The position numbers were made by a program, and so were the translations under genes. The notes under the pieces were generated by a model. It saw nothing but the letters and a program-made list of their open reading frames with translations. It was not told where the DNA came from and searched no databases. 51,225 nucleotides of DNA from Bacteroidota bacterium (GTDB taxonomy: Bacteria; Bacteroidota; Bacteroidia; NS11-12g; UBA9320). The stretch lies in assembly GCA_016124755.1 (NCBI GenBank), contig WGNA01000025.1:1-51225 (forward strand), in the 5' to 3' direction. This document shows positions 33,247 through 40,353 of this stretch, piece after piece (the first letter of the stretch is position 1; every line of letters begins with the position of its first letter).

Positions 33247-34548
33247 TTAAAGATGAGCCGTAATTTTTACAACTTTTATATCACCCTCATAGACAAATTT
33301 ATAGGTAAGTTCATTTTCATGTTCACCATAAAAAAGTTTGTTATTACCAAAATGTATAACTTCTTTTCTCGTTGGGTTTTTCTGTCCAATATTTTTTAAC
33401 CACTCACAAAATGCATTTGCTTTTTCCTGAGAAGAAAAAATCAACTCTTCAATATTTTCTGTGCTTCCTCCTTCTATTGCTGGAGTGCTACTTATTTTGA
33501 TAGGAGTTGAATTACATGTAACCAGAAATCTAATTGGCTTAATTTCAGCAGAGTTCAACAAAACAATATTAGGAGTTTTGCCTTTGCCCTCATAATATTT
33601 TACCTTATCGTCACTTTCAATAAATGTTTTTGCTCCTCGTTTGTTTTTAACATTTCTGTAAATGTAGTTGTAATTGAGAGTTGCAGATAAATTTTGCCCT
33701 TCTTTAATTTGAGGCATAATAAATTTTCGAAAATATAGCTTAACACTATCTGCTGCCTGGCATTCGCCACTTTTATTTCTTAAATCAATAAATTCGGCAA
33801 AAGATTGTTCAACCCTTTTAAATTGTATAGTAACATCAAGAATTATATTTCCATTTAGGTCTATCTCACGAGTTCCTTCTTCCTCAACCTCAAGACTGTC
33901 AGGAGAAATTCTTCCGTTAAGAACTGCATAGCGGTATTTTATCTTTTGCTCTTCCGTTTTAGTAAGCCCGCCTTTGATTTCTCCCTTTGCAATTGTTTCA
34001 TCTGTTCCTGCACCAAGTGTAGCTTCCAAATTTTTTTCAAAGGTTACATCTGCAATATCAATATCAGCAAACTCAGTTTCAAACTTATTCCATTTTATAA
34101 ATTTCGCACTCGTATCCTCCAACACTAAAGAGAATTTCAAAAATTCAATTCTGTCAGCAAGAGAGAAATTATTTAGGTGTTTTAGTTTGCTGTAATCTCT
34201 AAATTTATTTACCGATAAAATAATTTTTATCCGTTTAGTTGTGTAGTCCAAGGTTGATTTCTCCGACACCTCCAAATAAGCGTTATTTAATTCTTCCTTA
34301 AAATCATCGTTGTCTTTGTATCGTTCACCAAGTTTATCTATCAAGGCCTGTTGCCCCTCGCCTTGCAGGTCCCAAAGAGTTTTCGATTCATCTTTTTTTT
34401 CACCTTCAGTTTCCACCGCACTAAAAAAACTCATTGTAACCAATGATTGTGAAGTTGTGCCGAATGATACAATCCTTTTGTATCGTTTTATTGTTGAGCA
34501 TCCTGCGACAATAGCAAGGAAACAAAATAGAAATACTTTTTTAGTCAT
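33247..34548 (-). CDS. Lipoprotein of unknown function
   Basis: A 433-residue protein with a lipoprotein signal (MTKKVFLFCFLAIVAGCST, lipobox AIVAGC, Cys17). The mature part is acidic and mixed alpha/beta. It includes a helical segment GEGQQALIDKLGERYKDNDDFKEELNNAYLEV, several strands with TKRIKIILSVN and LNGNIILDVTIQFKRVEQSF, and a C-terminal domain ENIEELIFSSQEKANAFCEWLKNIG. No family is recognised. It is the last of three AT-rich minus-strand genes lying between two attC-like elements, so it is probably part of one multi-gene cassette. Confidence 0.8.
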   Translation of the reverse strand: MTKKVFLFCFLAIVAGCSTIKRYKRIVSFGTTSQSLVTMSFFSAVETEGEKKDESKTLWDLQGEGQQALIDKLGERYKDNDDFKEELNNAYLEVSEKSTLDYTTKRIKIILSVNKFRDYSKLKHLNNFSLADRIEFLKFSLVLEDTSAKFIKWNKFETEFADIDIADVTFEKNLEATLGAGTDETIAKGEIKGGLTKTEEQKIKYRYAVLNGRISPDSLEVEEEGTREIDLNGNIILDVTIQFKRVEQSFAEFIDLRNKSGECQAADSVKLYFRKFIMPQIKEGQNLSATLNYNYIYRNVKNKRGAKTFIESDDKVKYYEGKGKTPNIVLLNSAEIKPIRFLVTCNSTPIKISSTPAIEGGSTENIEELIFSSQEKANAFCEWLKNIGQKNPTRKEVIHFGNNKLFYGEHENELTYKFVYEGDIKVVKITAHL

Positions 34549-34609
34549 GGGGTGTATTGATTATGTGTTTCTGTTTTTGACTTACTTTTTTTAGCAAGGA
34601 TATTTGTGG

Positions 34610-34831
34610 TCAAAGAAGAGGCAGTGCATCCACCCATATTTCTGCGGGGATGTCGTCAGAACCTGCTTCTAAACAAGATACGGTTTCCGTTTGTCCTGTA
34701 TTCTGTTTCCCGTTTTTTAAATATTTTCTACCACCACAACTTATCTGATTTGGAAAATTTCCTGTACTACTTCTGGCAAGTACATGAATGTAATTTGCTG
34801 TTTCGCGATTTGGGTCAGCAAGATAAAACAT
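34610..34831 (-). CDS. Small hypothetical protein
   Basis: A 73-residue frame (FYLADPNRETANYIHVLARSSTGNFPNQISCGGRKYL...VSCLEAGSDDIPAEIWVDALPLL). The composition is protein-like, with two Cys and a patterned N-terminus, but no family is recognised. The supporting evidence is position: 20 bp after the stop of the 34852 gene and 61 bp before the lipoprotein gene, same strand. It could be a spurious frame. Confidence 0.45.
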   Translation of the reverse strand: MFYLADPNRETANYIHVLARSSTGNFPNQISCGGRKYLKNGKQNTGQTETVSCLEAGSDDIPAEIWVDALPLL

Positions 34832-34851
34832 TGTATAAGGAGTTTTGATTT

Positions 34852-35172
34852 TTAATAATGTAAATATGATTTAGGTAATGGAGCCAACAGTCCTACTAAT
34901 GCACCAACAGCACCCGAAACAAATGCAGTAAATAAAGTTGTTACATATGTGTCAATTGTTTTACCGGCAAAAGTCAAAACAATTATTCCAATAATTACCA
35001 ACAGAACTGATGTACTAAGAGAGCCCAAAACCATTCTGTAAATCCAATTGTTAGTAACATAGGTCTGGAATTGTTGAATCGCTTTAACAGGGTCTTCTTT
35101 ATATTTCTTCTGTAAATCTGGGTTAGTTGGGAGTTCTTTCTGAAACTCTACAAAGCTTTTGATGTTTTGCAT
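34852..35172 (-). CDS. Small membrane protein with two TM helices and a Nif11-leader-like N-terminus
   Basis: A 106-residue protein. Residues 1-35 (MQNIKSFVEFQKELPTNPDLQ, then KKYKEDPVKAIQQF) resemble the FxxxLxxxPxLxxxxxxDPxxAI pattern of Nif11-type leader domains. Two hydrophobic helices follow: MVLGSLSTSVLLVIIGIIVLTF and VTTLFTAFVSGAVGALVGLLAPL, with a short loop GKTIDTY between them. The protein ends PKSYLHY. It may be a small effector or anchor for the downstream lipoprotein. The leader resemblance is inference; no maturation enzymes are near. It is first in a three-gene minus-strand unit. Confidence 0.75.
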   Translation of the reverse strand: MQNIKSFVEFQKELPTNPDLQKKYKEDPVKAIQQFQTYVTNNWIYRMVLGSLSTSVLLVIIGIIVLTFAGKTIDTYVTTLFTAFVSGAVGALVGLLAPLPKSYLHY

Positions 35173-35290
35173 GGTATTACTTTTTTGAAGAGAGGTTCAA
35201 TTATAATATCTTTTTGCCTTTGCCTAATTCATTCTGTTGTTAATTTCTTGATAGTTAGTTTAATGTTAGCATAGTCGCGATTGAGTTACC

Positions 35291-35419
35291 TATAACGGTT
35301 GGCATATGGCTTATGGCTGTTTAGAAGCACTTTCCTGTCCCCCGAAACTAAAGCTTGCTACAAGACGAAAACCTTGCTGGCAGACGTTCACCCGCCATAA
35401 GCTATATGCCTTGTTGTAC
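35291..35419 (-). repeat. attC-like element between the 35429 gene and the 34852 module
   Basis: On the minus strand it opens GTACAAC-AAGGC and closes GTTATAG. Arms GCATATGGCTTATGGC (35303-35318) and GCCATAAGCTATATGC (35394-35409) match at 15 of 16 positions. The 129-bp length is typical for attC. It begins ten bases after the stop of the 35429 gene. The gap 35173-35290 holds nothing else. Confidence 0.55.
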
Positions 35420-35428
35420 ATGTTTTTT

Positions 35429-35983
35429 TTAAGTTATCGCTCCATCTAACATTGAGTTATACTCTTCTAAATCATCTAATTTAGACCAAATTACGGTTTT
35501 CTCATTGTAAATCATATTATGCTTGTACCATTTGGATTTGTATGTTTTTCCTAGTGAGCTTTGAACTTTAATTCTGAACAAATCAAAGCTTTTTATGTCC
35601 TTGATTTTTTCTTCACTTAAATTGCTGTGATCGTCAGTTAGTTTTCCATATTCTCTCAACGTTTGACCTGGACTTAGTTTATTTGAGAAGTCAACATTTA
35701 CCATGTGAGAGGCATGAGTTAAAAGTCCCTTATCATTTCTGGTTTTGAGTTCAAATTCTGTTTTACTGAGATAAAGTTCTTCTTTACTTCTGTTGACAAT
35801 CGTAATGTCAAATAGATTAAGAACTTCCATCTCTTTTCCTTTTTTTAAATCGTATGTATAATAACTCCGACATATAAACCGCAAAGGCTTCAGATAATTT
35901 CTTATCATATCTAAGATTGCAGGTACAGCCAAGACTGTCGATAAAACAGCTGCATAGATTGTTAAATAGTCAAGTGGTTTCAT
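35429..35983 (-). CDS. Membrane-anchored protein of unknown function in an attC-like cassette
   Basis: A 184-residue protein with one N-terminal TM helix (LTIYAAVLSTVLAVPAILDMI) and a soluble part of about 150 residues. That part looks like a beta-sandwich (MEVLNLFDITIVNRSKEELYLSKTEFELKTRNDKG, GQTLREYGKL, FDLFRIKVQSSLGKTYKSKWYKHN). No family is recognised. The ATG is nine bases from a GTTGTAC end (35999-35993), and the stop is ten bases from the attC-like element carrying the complementary GTACAAC. So gene plus one element form a compact cassette of about 700 bp. It is AT-rich. Confidence 0.75.
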   Translation of the reverse strand: MKPLDYLTIYAAVLSTVLAVPAILDMIRNYLKPLRFICRSYYTYDLKKGKEMEVLNLFDITIVNRSKEELYLSKTEFELKTRNDKGLLTHASHMVNVDFSNKLSPGQTLREYGKLTDDHSNLSEEKIKDIKSFDLFRIKVQSSLGKTYKSKWYKHNMIYNEKTVIWSKLDDLEEYNSMLDGAIT

Positions 35984-35992
35984 TTAAATTAT

Positions 35993-35999
35993 GTACAAC
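35993..35999 (-). repeat. Cassette-boundary core GTTGTAC
   Basis: The heptamer on the minus strand (GTTGTAC) is identical to the outer core of the element at 35413-35419. It marks the 5' limit of the single-gene cassette. No second arm or integrase attachment site is recognisable in 36000-36133, which otherwise holds only AT-rich and CCACC-rich DNA. Confidence 0.35.
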
Positions 36000-36133
36000 A
36001 GTCCTATATCCTCTCAATTATTAGGTCTATCCCAAATATATTATTTCAACAAAACCAAATAATCACTCAACCAAAAATAACAACCACCACTTCATTCTCA
36101 ACCCCACCTCAATAAATTGTTTATAAATCTCTC

Positions 36134-39100
36134 TCACCCAATCACCACCACCAAATCGTCGGTTGCGACCATGGAGCCTTCGGGGAGAACGAGTTTTTGA
36201 ATTTTACCGGCAACGGGAGCGGAGGCGGTGGTTTCCATCTTCATCGCTTCGATCACAAACAGCGGTTCGCCCTTTTTAATTTCCTGATCTTTTTCAACCA
36301 GAATTTTAGATAGTCTTCCCTGTAATGGCGCGCCGATTTCATTTTCGTTAGTCGTATCGGCAACGGCATTTTTTATCTTTTCTACTTTTAAAGTGCGATC
36401 CGGAACTTCCACATTTCGCGTTTGTCCGTTCACCTTAAAAAATAAAATGCGAATGCCGTCTTCGTTTGGCGGTCCTACCGATAGCAGTTTTACGATAATG
36501 GTTTTTCCGGGAGAAATTTCATACACGATTTCTTCCTGCTCTTTCATTCCGAAAAAGAAAGCCTTGGTGGGAATGGTGCGCACGTCGTCGTACAATCCGA
36601 ATTTTTCGTACGCGTCTTCCCATACTTTCGGATACAAACTCCACGACAGAAAATCGGTGAAATCCAGATCGCGCGGATAGCCTTTCTGAAACCGGTCTAA
36701 AAACGCGGGAAATTCGAGATCAAAATTGATGGGTTCCAAATGGTGATTCGGTCGCTTCTTCATCGGCTTCTGATCTTTTAGAATAATCTTCTGAAGCTTT
36801 TTCGGAAAACCACCAACCGGCTGACCCAAATCACCCCGGAAAAACGACTGCACTGATTCGGGGAAAGAAAGCGTATCGCCTTTTTCCATTACGTCTTTTG
36901 TGGTGAGTCCGTTGCTCACGAGAAATTGCGCCATGTCGCCAACCACCTTGCTGCTCGGTGTCACCTTTACAATGTCGCCGAACAATTCGTTCACGGCTTC
37001 GTACATCGTCGTGATCTCGTCGAACTTTTCGGCCAATCCCAGCGACTGCGCCTGTGCTTTGAGATTGCTGTATTGTCCGCCCGGAATTTCGTGCTGAAAA
37101 ACTTCGGCGGTTCCGGCTTTTAATCCGCTTTCAAACGGGTAATAATATTCGCGAACCAATTCCCAGTACCGACCGAGCGCATTCAGGTTTTCGATGTCGT
37201 ACGGATTTTCCCGCTTGTGAAAACGCATCATTTCCACCACCGAATTAAAATTGGGTTGAGATGTGAGTCCGCTCAAACCGCTGAGGGCAACATCCACCAC
37301 ATCTACTCCCGCTTCGATCGCTTTTAAATACGTGGCAGGCTGAAGCGAAGACGTATCGTGCGTGTGCAGGTGAATCGGCAATTTAATTTCTTCCCGAAGT
37401 GCCGTAATTAATTCCTGAGCTGCATACGGTTTCAGCAGTCCGGCCATGTCTTTTATCGCCAGAATATGCGCACCGGCATTTTCGATGTCTTTGGCTAATT
37501 GAATATAATATTTGAGGTCGTATTTGGTCTTTTTCGGATCGAGAATATCGCCCGTATAACACAGCGAAACTTCGGCTAATCCTTTGGTTCGTTTGCGCAC
37601 AAAACCAATGGAAGGTTCCATCGACTTCATCCAGTTGAGCGAGTCGAAAATGCGGAAGATGTCGTTCCCGTTTTCGAACGCAACTTCAATAAATTTCTCG
37701 ATCAGATTGTCGGGATACGCTTTATAACCGACACCGTTTGAACCGCGCAGAAGCATTTGCAATAAAATGTTCGGAACGGCTTTCCGGATTTCCTGCAACC
37801 GGTGCCACGGATCTTCCTGAAGAAAACGCAGACACACATCGAAGGTCGCTCCGCCCCAAACTTCCATGCTAAACGTTTGCGGATGATGAAGTGCAAAAGC
37901 TTTCGCAGCGGGCAGCATATCCACGGTTCGCATGCGCGTGGCGAGCAGACTCTGGTGCGCGTCGCGGAGTGTTGTGTCGGTGTAGTGAATCTTCTTTTCT
38001 TTTCGCAGCCATTCGGCAAATTTTTCAGGCCCCATTTTGTCTAACCGCTGTTTCGTTCCTTTTAAAGGCGTTGCGGATTCGTCGTATTCGGGAAGGGAAA
38101 TGTGCGGGAATTTTTTATTCGGATCGATGAATTTCACATCGGGATTTCCGTTCACCACAATTTCTCCGAGAAAGCGAACGGCCTTGGTGGCGCGATCCAT
38201 TCCACGGCGGATGTTGAACAATTCGGGATGTTGTTCGATAAAGGCAACTGTGGCTTTTCCGGCTTTAAAATGTTCGTGATGAATGATGTTCGACAAAAAC
38301 GGAAGATTGGTTTTTACACCGCGTATCCGGAATTCCCGAAGGGCGCGATCCATCTTGCGGCAGGCTCCGTCTAACGTTCTTCCGTGCGCGGTAACTTTCA
38401 CGAGCATGCTGTCGAAAAACGGACTCACTGTTACGCCCTGATACAGACTTCCGGTGTCGAGGCGAATTCCGAAACCGGCGGCGCTGCGGTAGGTAGTGAT
38501 GGTTCCGTAATCCGGTTTAAAATCGTTTTCGGGATCTTCGGTTGTGATGCGGCATTGCAGCGCGATTCCGTTGATGTGAATGGATTCCTGATTCGGAATT
38601 TTAATTTGCTCGTCTTGTAATTTATAACCGCCGGCAATAAAAATCTGGGCTTTCACTATGTCGATTCCGGTCACAACTTCGGTAACCGTATGCTCTACCT
38701 GAATACGCGGATTTACTTCGATAAAATAAATGTTGTTCGCTTTATCGACCAGAAATTCCACCGTTCCGGCATTGTTGTATCCCACGTGTTTGGCGATGCT
38801 GAGTGCGTATTCAAAAAGCTGATTGCGCACTTCATCGGGCAGGGAAGGAGAGGGCGCAATTTCCACCACTTTCTGATACCGGCGCTGAACGGAGCAGTCG
38901 CGTTCGTGGAGGTGAACGATGTTGCCATGGCGATCACCGAGAATCTGCACTTCGATGTGTTTGGGTTCTTCCACAAATTTTTCGAGGAAGACGGTGTCGT
39001 TTCCGAATGCATTCGCGGCCTCGCGACGGGCTTCAAAAAAGGAATTCGAAAGTTGCTCTTCGTCGCGGATCACACGCATTCCCCGACCGCCACCGCCGGC

Positions 39101-39586
39101 AGTTGCTTTGAGCATAACGGGAAATCCAATTCGTTTGGCTTCCGATAAAGCAACATCGACATCGCTGAGTTTTTTCGCCGAGCTTTCGATTATCGGGACG
39201 TGGCATTTTTTAGCGACTTTTTTGGCGGAAATTTTATCGCCGAGTTGTTCCATTATTTCCGGATCGGGCCCGATAAAAATGATGTTGTTCTCGCGGCACT
39301 TACGGGCGAATTCGGCGTTTTCGGAGAGAAATCCGTACCCGGGATGAATGGCATCCACCGATTGTTTTTTGGCTAACTGAATAATGCGATCGATGTCGAG
39401 ATATGGTTTCAGCGGATCGTTTTCTTCACCGATCTGGTAGCTTTCATCGGCTTTGTAGCGGTGCAGACTGTATCGGTCTTCGAATGTGTAAATTCCGACG
39501 GTTCTCAGATTTAATTCCACACATGCGCGAAAAATCCGGATGGCAATTTCTCCCCGGTTGGCTACGAGGACTTTTTTGATTTCCAT
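36134..39586 (-). CDS. pyc: Pyruvate carboxylase
   Basis: This biotin enzyme carboxylates pyruvate to oxaloacetate with ATP and bicarbonate, replenishing the TCA cycle. The 1150-residue chain has the standard single-polypeptide order. The biotin carboxylase domain occupies about 1-455 (VLVANRGEIAIRIFRA, ATP-grasp loop GGGGRGMR, FIEVNPRIQVEHTVTE). The carboxyltransferase domain covers about 530-810 (YTDTTLRDAHQSLLATRMR, the carbamylated Lys in ILAIKDMAGLLKP, HLHTHDTS). Then come the tetramerisation region and the C-terminal biotinyl domain with EAMKMET (biotinylated Lys). No frame breaks. It is a single gene, with repeats on its upstream side and the cassette array downstream. Confidence 0.98.
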   Translation of the reverse strand: MEIKKVLVANRGEIAIRIFRACVELNLRTVGIYTFEDRYSLHRYKADESYQIGEENDPLKPYLDIDRIIQLAKKQSVDAIHPGYGFLSENAEFARKCRENNIIFIGPDPEIMEQLGDKISAKKVAKKCHVPIIESSAKKLSDVDVALSEAKRIGFPVMLKATAGGGGRGMRVIRDEEQLSNSFFEARREAANAFGNDTVFLEKFVEEPKHIEVQILGDRHGNIVHLHERDCSVQRRYQKVVEIAPSPSLPDEVRNQLFEYALSIAKHVGYNNAGTVEFLVDKANNIYFIEVNPRIQVEHTVTEVVTGIDIVKAQIFIAGGYKLQDEQIKIPNQESIHINGIALQCRITTEDPENDFKPDYGTITTYRSAAGFGIRLDTGSLYQGVTVSPFFDSMLVKVTAHGRTLDGACRKMDRALREFRIRGVKTNLPFLSNIIHHEHFKAGKATVAFIEQHPELFNIRRGMDRATKAVRFLGEIVVNGNPDVKFIDPNKKFPHISLPEYDESATPLKGTKQRLDKMGPEKFAEWLRKEKKIHYTDTTLRDAHQSLLATRMRTVDMLPAAKAFALHHPQTFSMEVWGGATFDVCLRFLQEDPWHRLQEIRKAVPNILLQMLLRGSNGVGYKAYPDNLIEKFIEVAFENGNDIFRIFDSLNWMKSMEPSIGFVRKRTKGLAEVSLCYTGDILDPKKTKYDLKYYIQLAKDIENAGAHILAIKDMAGLLKPYAAQELITALREEIKLPIHLHTHDTSSLQPATYLKAIEAGVDVVDVALSGLSGLTSQPNFNSVVEMMRFHKRENPYDIENLNALGRYWELVREYYYPFESGLKAGTAEVFQHEIPGGQYSNLKAQAQSLGLAEKFDEITTMYEAVNELFGDIVKVTPSSKVVGDMAQFLVSNGLTTKDVMEKGDTLSFPESVQSFFRGDLGQPVGGFPKKLQKIILKDQKPMKKRPNHHLEPINFDLEFPAFLDRFQKGYPRDLDFTDFLSWSLYPKVWEDAYEKFGLYDDVRTIPTKAFFFGMKEQEEIVYEISPGKTIIVKLLSVGPPNEDGIRILFFKVNGQTRNVEVPDRTLKVEKIKNAVADTTNENEIGAPLQGRLSKILVEKDQEIKKGEPLFVIEAMKMETTASAPVAGKIQKLVLPEGSMVATDDLVVVIG

Positions 39587-39659
39587 GTTTTTTTAATTGG
39601 CTTTTTAAACGACAAACAGTGTTAATCAACATTGAAATAACACCGGAGCCCGAAACTAC

Positions 39660-40250
39660 CGTAAAACAATGAAAAGAAATGAAAGGAATGAAAGGAATGA
39701 AAAAAATAAGTCCGTAGCGGGGGCGCTACGGACAGGTAGAGTTTAATACCAAATTTTTGAATCGACGATATAAGATCGATGATTTTTGATCGGAGTTTTT
39801 GGAATCGGAAAAGTTCACCACGGAGCGTCATCCCACTAACGAACTCAGGAAGGATTTATTCTGAATTAGAAAAGTTCACTACGGAGCGTCATCCCACTGA
39901 CGAACTCTAAAATATTTCGAACAGAATTGAACATTTGAGAAGAGTTGTCAGTATGAACCACCACACACCGTTCCGGGATCTCTCGGGATGTTTAAAATGA
40001 AAAGAATGAAAAGAATGAAAAAAAAGTCCGTAGCGGGGGCGCTACGGACAGGTCGGGTTGAAGTGCCAAATTTTTGAATCGACGATATCAGATCGTTGAT
40101 TTTTGATCGGAGTTTTTTGAATCGTAAATGTTCACCACGGAGCGTCATCCCGGACACCGTTCCGGGATCTCGCGGAGATTTAGAATGAAAAGAAATGAAA
40201 AAATAAGTCCGTAGCGGGGGCGCTACGGACAGGTAGGATTGAATGATTAA
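39660..40250. repeat. Composite repeat array: GAAAAGAATG tract, GTCCGTAGCG hairpin and reverse copies of the 104-bp family
   Basis: Three copies of one order are seen. Purine tract GAAAAGAATG / GAAAGGAATG is followed by the hairpin GTCCGTAGCG-GGGG-CGCTACGGAC at 39710-39733, 40026-40049 and 40207-40230. Copies one and two continue with AAATTTTTGAATCGACGATAT and GATTTTTGATCGGAGTTTTT, then TTCACCACGGAGCGTCATCC. The last is the reverse complement of the module repeated at 1-520. Copy three is cut off after the hairpin. An ACACCGTTCCGGGATCTC piece appears twice (39964, 40150). No gene is present; open frames across it are repeat-derived. Confidence 0.85.
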
Positions 40251-40270
40251 GGTTTCGGGTTTTGTGGGTA

Positions 40271-40330
40271 TTCGTATAGGATATACGTAGGGGTAAGGCA
40301 TGCCTTACCCCTACGTATATCCTATACGAA
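40271..40330. repeat. 60-bp perfect palindrome (copy C of the GTAGGGGTAAGGCA family)
   Basis: The core is at 40287-40314. The arms TTCGTATAGGATATAC and GTATATCCTATACGAA extend perfect two-fold symmetry over 60 bp. The arms are unrelated to those of copies A and B. It lies 24 bp after the stop codon of the DUF4139 gene, but lacks a T-tract. Confidence 0.95.
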
Positions 40331-40353
40331 CATCCCCCACCACATTTCTACTT

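Noticed and set aside
38690-39347. Long open frames antisense to pyruvate carboxylase
   Set aside because: They are shadows of the pyc codons; pyc is complete and conserved across this stretch.
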